This document shows positions 1 to 11,352 of a DNA stretch of 64,000 nt, one piece after another. Below the pieces are notes generated by a model. It saw nothing but the letters and a program-made list of their open reading frames with translations. It was not told where the DNA came from and did no database searches. Positions within the stretch are counted from its first letter, which is position 1. The number at the start of each line of letters is the position of its first letter. Origin of the DNA: Protopterus annectens. Its lineage: Eukaryota; Chordata; Ceratodontiformes; Protopteridae. The DNA lies in assembly GCF_019279795.1 (NCBI RefSeq), contig NC_056745.1, forward strand, positions 1,490,497,503 to 1,490,561,502. The letters are read 5' to 3'. A program made the translations under genes and the position numbers.

Positions 1-60
1 TCTTTCAGATGACAAACTAATTTCCCTGCCTCCTTATATACACCTTTGATTGTTGTATAT

Positions 61-432
61 CCATCCATCCATGCATCCATCCATCCATCCATCCATCCAT
101 CCACAACCCCTTTTTCCCATTTTTGCACACAGAGTTGGGTGTCACCTCAACAATGACAATCACCCACTACTAAGGCTTACGCTGTTGGGTGTCTAGCCCT
201 GTCATAGTAGTGCTTCCACATCACACACTCACATGCACAGTCACACCTATGGCCAATTTAGAGTGTCCAATCCACCAACTGCATGTCTTTGGGATGTGGG
301 AGGAAGTCAACCCATGCAAGCACAGGGATGACATGCATACTCCACACAAAAGGCACCCCAGCTGAGAATCGAACTGGGGAACCTCTTGCTGTGAGGCGAC
401 AACACCATCTGCTGTGCCACTGTGTCATCCCA
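61..432 (-). mobile_element. tRNA-derived SINE (family b), near full length
   Basis: Read on the minus strand, it starts with a tRNA-like head near 432: a box-A-like region, a segment reading CTCACAGCAAGAGGTT, then a box-B-like GTTCGATTCTC. The body contains the widespread fish-type sequence around 'ACTCTAAATTGGCCATAG', and the tail is a (GGAT)n repeat at 61-103. Its 3' half is repeated at 1,969-2,180. The head is shared with SINE family c at 7,607 and 58,658. No protein is encoded. Assignment to the tRNA class rests on the box motifs; the parent tRNA is not identified. Confidence 0.7.
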
Positions 433-639
433 ATTATTTATTTAGCTATCTGCTGTGAAAATACTGCTATGCTTTACATTTAAAAACACAGAACACATTA
501 CAAATGTTCAGGTAAAAGTCAACAATAACCAACAATTTATATAAGGGTTATCTTAAACCCTATGAAGTGGCAGCTCTTCAATTGAAAAAAAAAAAGCCAT
601 CGCATATGATCAAAAATCAGCTGATCACATATAACAGCT
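433..639. other. unassigned spacer
   Basis: AT-rich sequence between the SINE and the first palindromic element. I see no coding, repeat or RNA signal beyond an A-run near 583. Confidence 0.4.
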
Positions 640-1350
640 TTTTTAAGTGCGGGATTGCGGTGCAGTGGGGAATGGGAAATATACCCCTTCCTCACTGGGT
701 CTATATTACAAACCCAAACACTTACCTTATCGAATCTCTAAACGTCGACCCATCCTTATCGAAATGCAAAAAACATTGAACGTCCAGAAGAGCAAAACCG
801 GAAACGTCAAATCATCATGGTTGGCCTTCTGCGGTATAGCTCCGTAAGGTAAGTGTGTGATAGTTACGGACCTTAGGGTTCGGGTGCGGGTTAAGGTAAG
901 TGCATAGATGGTAATGTATATTAGATTTAGTGTAGGGTTTTGTTAAGTGTATGTGTGTGTGTGGATTATTTAGTTTGTTTGGGTTTAGCTTTTTAAGGTA
1001 AGTGTGCGATAGTTACAGACCTTAGGGTTAGGGTGCGGGTTAAGTTAAGTGCATACATGGTGGTACTTGTAAGATTTAGTGTAGGGTTAGAAGTAGGGTT
1101 TTGGTTAGTGTATGTATGTGGTGTATTTAGCTTGTTTGTGTAGGTAGTATGTAGAGGGCGGTGGGGTGGGACAAGTATGATAGTTCGACGTTTTGAATTT
1201 CACAGTTTCAGGCATTCAGTGTTTATGCAGTTCGATGAGGAGGGGTTGACTTTTAGGGATTTGATAAGGTAAGCATTCGAGTTTATAATATAGACCCTTC
1301 CCCACTATAGCACAATCTCTGAGTTGGCATATAAAATTAGCAGGGCATAT
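640..1350 (-). mobile_element. palindromic core element F0, split by F1
   Basis: Two inverted half-cores, near 648-687 and 1,298-1,350, face each other. Removing the 601-bp insert F1 joins them into the same core seen at 25,990 and 43,690: a block ending GTGGGGAATGGGAAAT, then CCCCTTCCCCACTAT and a stretch reading CTCTGAGTTG followed by an AT-rich part. F0 lies in the opposite orientation to the 43.5 kb copy. Its outer termini are not clear. Confidence 0.5.
697..1297. mobile_element. non-autonomous palindromic transposon F1
   Basis: The termini are inverted copies starting GGGTCTATATTA; about 90 bp of the arms pair (697-785 with 1,200-1,297). Flanking TTCCTCACT and TTCCCCACT look like a 9-bp target duplication with one mismatch. 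The interior is G/T-rich and holds two copies of a unit with CTTAGGGTTAGGGTGCGGGT (843-920 and 996-1,060). The same interior occurs in inverse orientation in F3 at 13.7 kb. No open frame of note. A cut-and-paste DNA transposon derivative (hAT-, P- or Mutator-like by duplication length) is most likely. Confidence 0.6.
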
Positions 1351-1503
1351 GGAGATTGCAAAGGGGCCTGCCTAACTGCAAAAAAAAAAGAAAGATTTTA
1401 TTTAATCTTTGTGATTTGATTTGTAGTGTATGCAAATTTTTCTGATTCAACCTTAATGCAATGACAAGCATTCCAAGTTTTCAGACTTTGGATGTCTGTC
1501 AAA

Positions 1504-1604
<101 letters not shown>

Positions 1605-1618
1605 AAAGAGTGATGTAG

Positions 1619-1762
1619 GGTGGGAGGGTGGCCTAATGGTTAAGGTGTTTGCCTTACAAACACAAGGTGCAGGGTTTGAGTCTCACAAGGGATAATTGGC
1701 TAAGCTTAAAATGGCTCACAAGGGCAGTTAGCTTAGTACTAATCTATGAATCTATGAATCTA

Positions 1763-1767
<5 letters not shown>
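1619..1767 (+). mobile_element. tRNA-derived SINE (family a) with CR1-like tail
   Basis: The head has a box-A-like TGGCCTAATGGTTAAGG and a box-B-like GGGTTTGAGTCTC, separated by a strong hairpin (GTGTTTG with CAAACAC). The 3' half reads GGCTAAGCTT then TTAGCTTAGTACTAA, and ends in 8-bp units ATCTATGA. This matches the 3' end of the CR1 elements in this window (GGCTAGGCTT, AGCCTAGTAC, CCTATGAA repeats). A second copy is at 59,319. It is followed directly by a TA microsatellite. Confidence 0.75.

Positions 1768-1815
<48 letters not shown>
1766..1815. repeat. (TA)n microsatellite
   Basis: About 25 TA units directly after the SINE tail. Confidence 0.95.
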
Positions 1816-1818
<3 letters not shown>

Positions 1819-1851
1819 GTGGATTGGATACTCTAAATTGGTCATAGGTAT

Positions 1852-1939
<88 letters not shown>

Positions 1940-2180
1940 AGAGAGTGATGTATAGATATATAGATGTATGGTAGGTGGATTGGATACTCTAAATTGGTCA
2001 TAGTTATGAGTGTATGCGTGAGGATGTGAGGCATGGCAGAACAACTGCAGCAGGGCTAGCCAGCCATTGGTGTGAACCTTGGCTCCAGATGATTGTCACT
2101 GTTGAAGTGACACCTCGGGCCTATATACAAAAATGGGGGAAAAGGACTTGTGAATGAATGGATGCATGAATGCATTTCAG
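1816..2180 (+). mobile_element. SINE family b 3' portions with expanded GT tract
   Basis: The block GGTGGATTGGATACTCTAAA occurs twice (about 1,817 and 1,975), each followed by TGGTCATAG. The first copy runs into an 83-bp GT tract (1,854-1,936). The second continues through the rest of the SINE body to a GAATGAATGGATGCAT tail near 2,150-2,180, matching the minus-strand copy at 61-240. The arrangement looks like a tandem duplication around the GT tract. Confidence 0.65.
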
Positions 2181-2339
2181 TAGTTCATATTACCAATTTA
2201 TTTATTTGGAGTGCATTAAAGTGTGTTCTGCACAGTGCTGTGTAGTTGTATGAGTAAATGGCAAGACAGCTGCATGCCTCTCGTGATACAAAGATACAGC
2301 ACATTTGGATGAGATTTGGAAACAATAAGGTTCTGTTTA

Positions 2340-2665
2340 TCCAAGGGATTTAGATCTTTTCCCATGACTGCATGGTCTTGGAGTTAGTATATTTAAAGTT
2401 GTGGGGATGTGGTGGGTGCAGGGGCATTGCTCCACTGCAAAAATACTGTTTACAGTGCTTTTGCTAAGTCAATAAGTTTGGCAGGTTTGATGCTTGTGAA
2501 GTCTGATATAATGAATTTTGATGTTGTGCGTTTTAATCATTTAATATGGATCTTTAATACAGAATCCCAGAACTGTCTGTATTCTAACAATAAGGTCATA
2601 CAGCCTTAGAATGTATCCCTTCCCCACTGTTGTGGGACTTTTTAATTAGAATACATAGGTTGCAC
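2340..2665. mobile_element. palindromic core element F2, degraded
   Basis: A half-core at 2,350-2,440 (GGAGTTAGTATATTTAAAG followed by a G-rich stretch ending GGGGCATTGCTCC) resembles the core of the 28.9 kb and 43.5 kb copies. A second half-core at 2,607-2,660 (CCCTTCCCCACTGTTGTG) resembles the one at 1,295. Arm repeats and target duplication are not recognisable. Confidence 0.4.
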
Positions 2666-3220
2666 AGGATATGGAAGGAACAAAACTCCCGACGTAGAGG
2701 ATTTGTGGTGGATGAGGTTGTCAGCCATAAAAAAAATTTTGTGAAGCGTCATTGTTTTTTCTCCTTTTGGGATAAGCAGCTTAGTACTTTGTGATGTGAG
2801 TGGCAAAGCCTTGGCATTTAATTGATGCATGTGAATCGGTATTGTATTGCATTGACCTTTTCCCTTTTGGCTGGAAGATGTCTAAAAAGGTTTAAGGCTA
2901 ATTACAGGAAGTTTCATTTTACTTAGAACTATAACTTCCTCTATATAACCTACTCCAGAAACTCTAAGTGTATTTAATAGTCAGAAATTGCACAAAGCAA
3001 GCTTATTCTTTTTTTGTGTGTCCAATAAGAATTGGAGCCATGGATCTACACTTTGCAGTCATCTATGTAGCCAGCTTGGTTGAAATGGGTATCCGGAGAC
3101 AATGTGGCATGTTCACTGACAACCACCTACTACTTAAAAAAATCTACCACAGAGTGTGATAGATGTCTTTATATAATGTTATAATGTTATTAGAGGCAAA
3201 GCTGTCACAGAAAGGCACTA
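2666..3220. other. unassigned region
   Basis: I see no coding similarity, RNA gene or repeat family. Short open frames here have no recognisable motif. Confidence 0.4.
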
Positions 3221-3224
3221 CAAA

Positions 3225-5553
3225 TAACTAGGTTGTCAATACCATATATCACTACACTAAACGTATCTTGAGCACTTCAGACCAAATACATAGACCCACA
3301 TAAATTGAGGGTCTTAAAACTAATCTATCTAAAAATCAAAACTCACACATATGCAACTATAGCAACAAGTACCCTCAGCAACCTCACATTCAGCTCAAGC
3401 ATCCATCATAAAACACATCTCCATCCATAAGGCAAACCTCCACACAACTCAACATCCTAATCAGAGGAAACTCCAGTGTGAGACACACTGATGCACCACT
3501 CATCAGACTGAACAAGGCGAGGCCAGCTGCCTTTTGGGGTCCAGGATTCACCACATAACTCAGACCCTCAAGTCCTTGCATTACAAGTATATATATGATA
3601 AAGTTGTAGCATAATAAATCAATATATACATCATCAAGGAGACCTGGTTAAAGAATTTTGAAAGAATCTCAACAGTACGAGGTTTTAATTCCTGCCATGG
3701 TTTCCGACCCACCGCACTAGATGAAGACACTAAAAGCAGGGGATTTCTATATTTGTAAAATAAAATTTCACCTGCAGACTCATTAACAGGATAATGACCT
3801 GGAACTCTTACAGGTCCAACTTACCATTAACAAAACCCCATAACACATCATAGCTAACTATAGTATCCCCTCTCACCCTCTAAAGGGCCCATCGCAATAC
3901 CAAAAGATTGCCAAATTCTGGTAATCACGGCCACGCAGGTAGAAACTGCACTCTCCAAAGCTAAGAATACAGCATCCATGGGACCAGATGACATCCTGGG
4001 CTGTGTACTACATGAACTACAAAATGAACTGGCACCTCACCTAAGTGTCATGTTTAATCATAGCCTCACCTCAGGCTTCATGCCCACTGAGTGGCGCACA
4101 GCTACAGTTATCCCACTCCACAAGGGGGGATCCAACTTGGATCCCGGGAACTACCATCCCATCAGTCTGACGAGCCTGATCTTCAAGGGCATGGAATGCA
4201 TTATCATGGAACTTATAAACAAAGACATTCGCAACCTTCAAACACTGGAACCCACCCAGTTTGGGTTCATGAAGGGCCATTCTTGTCTCCTGAACCTGAT
4301 TGACTTCTTCGAATCAGTCTCCAGAGCTGTGGATGAGGGTAAGGCGGTCCACGCAGCCTATCTGGACCTCACCAAGGCCTTCAACACTATCCCCCACTCT
4401 GGAATCATAGATAAACTTACTAAGCTGGGCATAAAGCCCTACGTCACTCGATGTGTTGCCAACTGGCTTACTGACAGAACCCATACTGTAAAAGTAGCCG
4501 ACTCCAAATCCAGCTCCAGACAAGTGACAAGTGGGGCACCTCAGGGTTCAGTCCTGGGACCGCTCTTGTTTGACATTTACTTCTCTGAAGTACAGGCCAA
4601 CATTAAGGGACTCTGGCTAACAAAGTTCAGAGATGACTGCAAACTGGGAGCCATTATAGAATCCCCAAATGATGTGGATATTCTACAAAAGGGCCTTACA
4701 GAAACAGATGCTTGGTGCCAAAGCCATGGGCTTAAGCTTAATGCCAAGAAATGTATAGTTATCCCCTTTGGGGAAAAACATGTACCCATGAATTACCACA
4801 TAGGTGGCAGTACACTAAACACCAAAAGTGTGATGACAGACTAGGGACACAGGTGGACAGTGGTCTCACCTTCGATAACCACATCACCACAACAGTCAGG
4901 AAATCCTTCTATGTGGCACATCTCATCACTAAGTGCTTTTTATCCAGAAAAAAGGAGGTCATTGTCCCACTGTACTCATCCCTCATTAGACCCATTATAG
5001 AGTACAACGCCCCATTTGGTATGTACCTCACAAGACATCTGCAACAGCTGTTAAGGCCGCAGAAATACCTCACTAAAAGAATCACAGGCCTAAAGCAGAT
5101 GTCCTATGCTGACCGTCTAAAAAAAACTCCAGCTATACTCTGTGACATATCGTCTACTCAGACGTGATCTCTGCTTAACATACAAGGCCATGTCAAACCC
5201 TGAGCTGTTGGACATGCTCCACTTAAAGAAATCCCAATCCCTCAGAGCCACATGCTCCAGGGATCTAAACCTTGTCATCACAATGAACAAAACATGCTGG
5301 AGGAATAGGTTCCTGACCCAGAGACTCCCCATACTCTGGAATAGACTGCCTCCTTGGCCCTCTTCAAAAGGAACCTTGATGATTGGATGGGAGATAGGAA
5401 ATTCACCCCGGGGATCACGTCAGTCACTCTGCTAGACAGGGATTCAGGGAAGTAAATATTGTGTGAAGAAATATCCAGGGAATTGTTATGGCTAGGCTTG
5501 TATAGGCCCTAGGGCCGATAGCCTAGTACCAACCTATGAACCTATGAACCTAT
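3225..5553 (+). mobile_element. CR1-clade LINE copy A, internally deleted
   Basis: A non-LTR retrotransposon that copies by target-primed reverse transcription. An ORF1 relic at about 3,225-3,600 keeps the GNSSVRHTDAPLIRLNKA region seen in copy D. A short endonuclease relic follows (ETWL near 3,640). The sequence then jumps to the linker and reverse transcriptase from about 3,900, so most of the endonuclease is deleted. The 3' end holds GGCTTGTATAGGCCC, AGCCTAGTACCAA and (CCTATGAA)n at 5,530-5,553, the short tandem tail typical of CR1. Confidence 0.85.
3962..5445 (+). pseudogene. CR1 reverse transcriptase (copy A), frameshifted
   Basis: The open part starts SMGPDDILGCVLHELQ and carries the RT blocks YLDLTKAFNTIP (block A), SGAPQGSVLGPLL (block B) and FRDDCKLG, where FADD is expected at the catalytic centre. 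Arg in place of Ala next to the catalytic Asp pair should impair activity. The frame breaks at 4,844, resumes in another frame for SLIRPIIEYNAPFGMYLTRH, and breaks again near 5,130. The C-terminal segment RNRFLTQRLPILWNRLP is the family's usual end. This is a dead copy. Confidence 0.85.
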
Positions 5554-5559
5554 GTTCCT

Positions 5560-6340
5560 CTTGGCCAATATCTCCTACGTGACTAGTTTGGAAACCCAAA
5601 GCATTCAGTCAAACACTGTTCTGTTAGAGGACTTCAACTACCATTCATTTACTGGGAAATGTATACATCCCCAGACATGTATGCCCATAGATTCTTGGAC
5701 TTCATAAATACAGACTCACCAGTACAGATATTTCCAACCCCCTCCTAGGAGAAACAAAATTCTGAACTCAGTTCTCACCAATATGGGACAAGTTGTAACA
5801 TCTTCTCTAGTCAAACTGGACCATAAGTCAGTCATATCCTTGATAAGACTGAAGCTTGAAACCCCTTCTAATAACCTAACATTCAGAGATTATGCTAAAG
5901 CTAATCTCATAAACTGAGTGACAACTTAGTAAAATTCAGCATTCCCTTACCCCCCTAATTCTTCTATGAATGCAAGCTCCTTCACTACCAAATTCTATGC
6001 ACATGTATATAGCTACATAGAAGTATCTGTCCCTCTCAAAATAAATATAATGCCAAATTTAAGAATAAACCCCTATAATTGCACCCAAATATGAGCAGGC
6101 ATTTCCCTCCAAATGCCAAAAATACTATTGCCAAACTTAACAGGCAACCGTGTTCCCTGATCAATTCTACCAAAGCTAGATATATGGTAAAAATAGCCAC
6201 TCAGGCAAAAGATAATTGCAATGCATTCTTTAATTAAGTTAGAAACCTCAGAAATAATACTAAAAACTGCACAGAGCTAATAGTAAATAATATCCCATAC
6301 TCTAATCCTGACAGCATAGCCAATGTACTAGTGGATACAT
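5560..6340 (+). mobile_element. older CR1 fragment: endonuclease end and linker
   Basis: Translated pieces LLEDFNYHS, FINTDSPVQIFPTPS and ILNSVLTNMGQV align with the endonuclease C-terminus of CR1 copies B and D (GDFNYPxIxWE, FLEFINS, ILDLxITNMG). They are followed by the linker up to the IPYSNPDSIANVLVDTF-like region. It carries many stops and lies just 3' of copy A's tail, so copy A may have inserted into an older relative. Confidence 0.65.
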
Positions 6341-7189
6341 TTAGCACTAAGTTCAGACAGAGCTTTGGGACAATTGAGAAAATCCGGGGTAGGTATCTCA
6401 ATGGTCTTCGAGGTCACATGTTTATTACGTAACTATGAACCATTGGTGTTTACGTTGACATGGTGTCAGAATCAGGATGACTTAAAATGATTGAAAAATT
6501 TTCCCCAGACCAGAAAACCATGACAAACAGTCAAATGAACACCAGTGAGCTCAGGGTAAGCAGTTTTTAATGAAAAATAGTAATTTACCTCACAATAAAG
6601 TTGTTTCACTGACTACTGCCCTTATTGCCTCAAATAATCATTTTTTTAAATGACCAAGTGCACCACTCAGAACAATTCAACTTCACAAAGCCATTTGTCT
6701 GGCTATTATGAAAACAGCCCCACTATGTTTTTTCCTTTCAAGCACACCTTTCCTATTCCAGCTTAACCTCTCCTAATCTCACTCTGACACCAGTTTTACC
6801 CCCATTTATCTATTTTACATTCAGCTCAACTTTGGCTACCCGCTTTTTCAGCTCTACTCTTAGCTAACTTCTCTTATCAGTTCAGCCTACATCTAACCTC
6901 TTTAATTTATCTCTTGGCTACCCTCTCATTTCTGGCTCCACTACTTACTACATTTCTCTCCACTGCAACTGATGTTAACACTCTTTTTCTAATGCCTAAA
7001 TTTTCCTCTACTCTAGATCAATTTTTTTTACAAACATTGAGTCTACAAAAAATCTAAATAAATGTCTACAATGCTTTTTTTTGTTTAAAATTGTCTTTAA
7101 TTTTCTTTTAATGTGTTATATTAAGTCCTTTGTTTAATTCTCTCTCTCTGTACATCACTTAATTTGTAATTACTTGATATATCTGATCT
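6341..7189. other. unassigned region
   Basis: AT-rich, with pyrimidine-rich stretches (6,720-7,000). I see no gene or recognised repeat. Confidence 0.4.
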
Positions 7190-7312
7190 GTGGAGCTTTC
7201 TGTAATTACTTTATATAACTGTGCAGCTTTTCTCCCCGGGCCTCCTCTGAAAATGGATACATTTTGATGTAATTGTACTTTTCCATTAAACAAATGTTAA
7301 ATAAATAAATAA
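7190..7312 (+). mobile_element. L2-like LINE 3' tail, extreme 5' truncation
   Basis: CAGCTTTTCTCCCCGGGCCT, then CTCTGAAAATGGAT, then AACAAATGTTAAATAAATAA. This matches the 3' untranslated end of the L2-like LINE at 47,690 (opposite strand). Only the tail is present, as is usual for non-LTR insertions that abort early. Confidence 0.65.
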
Positions 7313-7606
7313 AATACCTTTTTTGAATTGCTGCTAAACTGAATAAAGAATGTGAAAAAAAAACAATTAGATACTTTATGGACAAACACTGGAAGCTGTT
7401 TGCAGTTCATTCTCACTTTCTGAGGGTAAGTGTGTTACATATTAGTTGCTAAAAAGTAAGCTCAGTGAACATTTTGTGCAAAAACACATATTATTCATGA
7501 AAGGGCATGATTTCAGAAATGTTTGGCAAATTTCTAAGCCTTGGTGCATCCTGGGAATATCCCAGAAACAGATTTAAAAGGGAGTATTGGACTTTAATTA
7601 TCTATA

Positions 7607-7868
7607 AGCCGCAGTGGTGCAGCGGTAGCATTGTTGTCTCACAGCAAGAGGTTCTCCCGTTCGAGTCTCAGCTGGAGCATCTTCTGTGTGGAGTCTGCAT
7701 GTCCTCCCCGCGGTGGCATTTGAAAGACATGCGTAGAATGGGTGTGCCTTCGTTGAAGGTTAGGCGTCGAGCTGGCATCTCAGCACCCATAAAAAATCTA
7801 CTGCCAATCATTAGCGGACCAGAGTTCCGCTGTGGCGACCCCTAACTGGGAAAAGCTGAAAGAAGAAC
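7607..7868 (+). mobile_element. tRNA-derived SINE (family c)
   Basis: Box-A-like TGGTGCAGCGGTAGC and box-B-like GTTCGAGTCTC, then CTTCTGTGTGGAGTCTGCAT. The body includes GACCAGAGTTCCGCTGTGG and CGACCCCTAACTGGGAAAAG, and the tail is AAGAAGAAC. A second copy is at 58,658 and a 5'-truncated minus copy at 36,127. The head is shared with family b but the body and tail differ, so the two families arose by module exchange. Confidence 0.8.
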
Positions 7869-7869
7869 T

Positions 7870-8310
7870 AAAGAACATTCATGCTAAAGGAGAGTCAGCT
7901 GAAGCGTTTGTCAGACACTTGTATAAACTGACTCTAAATTGCACGTTTGACCAAACTAAAAATGAACAAATTAGAAATAGAATTGCAACTGGGATGCCAT
8001 ACTGAAGTGTCACAAATATTACAGCTAGATATACATTTAGCTTTAAAAAAGGCTATTCAAATTCCTAGAGAGACTAAACTAGTAAAGACACAAAATGCTA
8101 ATATGAATACAGCAAATGATATGTGTAAGATAAAATGCAAAGAAAACAATGGATTCAGCAGAAAGTATACCAGTCAAAGTCATTGAGTGCATGAGAAGCA
8201 GAGTGAATGCTGAGTGATGCGAGTGTGCTGCATGTGGCAGAATGTGTAAGTAATGTAGCAAAATGCGACATTTTGCTGTCATTTGTAAAACTAAAGTAGT
8301 AAAAGAAGCA
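7870..8310 (+). pseudogene. Ty3/gypsy gag relic with zinc-knuckle remnant
   Basis: The reading FVRHLYKLTLNC, then NEQIRNRIATGMP, then ALKKAIQIPRETKLVK follows the capsid C-terminal pattern of gypsy Gag in vertebrates. It is followed by cysteine-containing CAACGRMCK and a knuckle-like CSKMRHFAVIC. Several stops and frame changes show it is dead. No LTR is recognisable nearby; the SINE ends directly upstream. It might belong to the same family as the gypsy at 35.4-38.3 kb. Confidence 0.6.
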
Positions 8311-8589
8311 ACCACTTAGAATAAAATTGAGAAAAGTATAGTGAAAGCATTTTTCTTGGGTTTACTGACTGTTTTGCCAAACATTCAGACTGCAAATAAT
8401 AAACTGTTTATTCTGGTTTAATGTCTCCAAATCTTTTGAGTTTCTAATACCATGGTAGGACTGGACCCCATTCCTAAGTCAAAGTATGATTAAACTTCAT
8501 GAAATTAGTATTGCTTCAATCTTTGATGTTAGCCAAAAGTGCTCTTTGCAGCATCAGCAATGTGTCCAGTAACAAGTTCTTCTGCAGTT
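8311..8589. other. unassigned spacer
   Basis: It may be more of the decayed gypsy, but I cannot identify a domain. Confidence 0.3.
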
Positions 8590-8716
8590 CATATAGGTTC
8601 ATAGGTTCATAGGTTCATACTAGGCTATCTGCCCTAGGGCATTTATAAGCCTAGCCAGAATGTGTTTGGCTTTCGCCACCCATTTTAAATTTATTTTGCT
8701 ATGCCCTTTTTCGAGG

Positions 8717-10112
8717 TTAGTATACTGTGCCTCTGTCTAACAGTGACACAGAAGTGATACCTGGGGTAAACCTACGATCTCCCATCCACTCATCAAGATT
8801 CCTCTTGAAGAGAGTCAATGAGGGCCTCTGCCTAACCTGGACTGGGATTTTATTCCAGAGTGAAGGGAGCCTCTGGGTTATGAATCTGTCCCTCCAGCAT
8901 GTCCTATTTATTTCAGTGCTGAGGTTCAAGTCTTTCGAGCGCGTAGCTCGATGGGATTTGGATTTTCTGAGGTGCAGCATGTCCATTAATTCCGAGTTGG
9001 ACATGGCTTTATACGTCAGGCACAGATCGCCTCTGAACAGGCGGTAATGCCACTGAGTAGAGCTGGAGTTTCTTTAACCGGGCAGCATATGGCATCTGTT
9101 TGAGCCCTTTGATCCTCTTGGTGAGGTACTTTTGGGGTCTTTCCAGTTGCTGCAGGTGTCTGGTAAGGTACATCCCAAAAGGCATTGTACTCAATTATGG
9201 GCCTGATGAGGGATGAGTAAAGAGGCACGATGACCTCCCCTGATCTAGATGTGAATCCCTTCATGATTAGGTGGGCTATATAAAATGTTTTTCTAACCAC
9301 TTATGCCACGTGGTTGTCAAATGAGAGATTGCTATCAACTTGGGTCCCCAGGTCCCTAATTACTTCTTCTGTACTTAATGGATTACCACCTATGTGGTAA
9401 TTTGTGGGCACTTTGTTTTTGCCAAAGGGGATGACTATACACTTTTTGGCATTTAGCTTGAGGCCATGGCTCTGGCACCAGTTGTCTGTTTCTATGAGGC
9501 CCTTTTGGAGGATGCTTGTGTTGGCTGGAGAGTCGATTATGGCACACAGTTTGCAGTCATCTGTGAACTTGGTCAGCCACAGTCCTTCCGTGTTGGCCTG
9601 TACCTCCAAGAAATATATACCGAACAAGAGAGGTCCCAGGACTGAGCCTTGTGGGACACCACTTGTAACTGGTTTGGAGTCTGACATGGCTCCAGCAATT
9701 CTAACCATGTGGGTTCTGTCCTTGAGCCAGTTTGCAATCCATCTAGTGACATAGGGGTTTATATTTAAGCTGGTGAGCTTATCTATAATGCCCGAGTGGG
9801 GTATTGTATCGAAGGCTTTTGCGAGGTCCAGGTAGGCTGTGTGGACCACCTTCCCTCGTCAATGGCCTTGGTGACTGTTTCAAAGAAATCAACCAGGTTT
9901 AAGAGGCAGGATCTGCCCTTAACAAAGCCGAACTGGGTAGGATCCAGTGTTTGTAGGTCCCCAATATCTTTATTTATGAGGTCCATGATGATCCTTTCCA
10001 TAGCTTTGCAGACCAAGCTAGTCAGGCTTATGGGGCGATAGTTTCCAGGATCTGTTGAGGCACCACCTTTATGGAGAGGGACCACTGTTGCTGTACGCCA
10101 CTCTTTGGGCAC
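8717..10112 (-). pseudogene. CR1 reverse transcriptase (copy B), frameshifted
   Basis: The RT is spread over four frames. The first contains PKEWRTATVVPLHKGGA and DPTQFGFVKGRSCLLNLVDF. The second has AYLDLAKAFDTIP, TSGVPQGSVLGPLLFGIYF and the catalytic region FTDDCKLC (consensus FADD). Then come VIVPLYSSLIRPIIEYNAF and the terminal RDRFITQRLPSLWNKIP. Frame breaks near 9,845, 9,300 and 9,010 disable it. Confidence 0.85.
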
Positions 10113-10529
10113 ATATCCTGTAGTAAGGCTGAGATTGAACAGTAGTTTTATGTTTGGGTTTAGCTCTTCTTGGAGTTCATGTAGGACGCAGCCGGGACAC
10201 CATCTGGTCCCATTGATGCTGTGTTTTTGCTTTGGAGAGGCGGCTCTTACCTGAGCATCTGAGATGTCAGGGGCAGCACTCTGCTGGGATAGATATTTGC
10301 CCTTTTGGTGGGAGGGGAGAAGATTGCGCTGAACCTGTCAGCTAGGATGTTGGCAATGTCTGTGGGTTCGTGTATTTTTGTCATTTTGGACTAATTCTGA
10401 GCATATCTGGGAATTACCACCCAGGTTCCTAACATAACTAAAGAAAGCCTTGTGATTATCCTTAGTGTCCTGTGCAATTTTTCTCTCAAAGCTGGCCTTA
10501 GACAATTTTATGTGTGCCCGTAGTTTTTG

Positions 10530-11352
10530 CTAATACTGATCAGTGATGCCTTCCTTTTGGGATTTTGCTCTATCATTTAGTAGCTTCCTCCTTCTATTGT
10601 ATAGTTTGTTTATGGCTGGGGTCCACCAGACAGGACGTCTGCCTTTGGAGGATTGGGTCTTGGTTTTATTTGGGATCGCATGATCCATGCATTCCTGAAG
10701 GTGTTCATAGAATGCGTTTATAAAGGATTCTGCGGTCTGGGCCGTATTTTCCACAGGCCCGGGGACTTTGAAGGATTCCACCTCAGTTTTGAGGAGTGTG
10801 AAATTTGCTTTAGAGAAGTTTTTCACTGTGGTTTTCTGGGCAGGGGGTGGGGTCGGGATGTGAATATCCAGTGAGATTAGTTTATGGTCTGATCAGTGAA
10901 GGATACACTTCTGGTCTGGAGCATAGAGTCCCCATGTTGGTGATGATCAGGTCCAGTATGTTTTCCCCTCTTGTGGGAGTGGTAACAAGTTGTTCCATAG
11001 CATTTGAGTTTATAAATTCTAGGAACCTTTGGGCTAGGGTGTTGGAGCTAGAGTAATGCTCCCAGTCTATGTTTGGGTAGTTGAAGTCGCCCAATATAAT
11101 GGTGTTTGGAGAGACCTTCATATTTTCCAGTGTTCTCAGGAAGGCCGAGTGGGGTTCCTGGGTTTGGGAGGGTGGTCTGTAGCAGGCTATAAACTGGAAG
11201 GCAGTTTTACCCACTGTTAGTTGAACATGGATAGTCTCTGATGCTTCGTGCTTTGCCACCAACCTGGAGGTGTGGGTATCTTTGATGAATATCGATACTC
11301 CCCCTCCTTTTGTGGTTCGGTCCACACATGGATTTACATGTATTGCCAGCAT
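10530..11352 (-). pseudogene. CR1 apurinic-type endonuclease and linker (copy B)
   Basis: The endonuclease part holds TKGGGVSIFIKDTHTS, FIACYRPPSQTQEPHS, TIILGDFNYPNIDWEHYSSS and LDLIITNMG, the ordinary motifs of the LINE APE-like endonuclease that nicks target DNA. Its N-terminal catalytic part lies beyond the truncation. The linker piece ends RRPVWWTPAINKLYNRRRKL, conserved in copy D. Confidence 0.8.

Noticed and set aside
1619..1700. Functional tRNA gene
   Set aside because: Box motifs are present, but the sequence continues into a CR1-type tail, has a second dispersed copy, and the cloverleaf is imperfect, so it is a SINE head.
1744..2044. Minus-strand frames of repeated His-Thr and Tyr-Ile
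   Set aside because: These are translations of GT and TA microsatellites. The same applies to 26,371-26,712 and 33,568-33,936.
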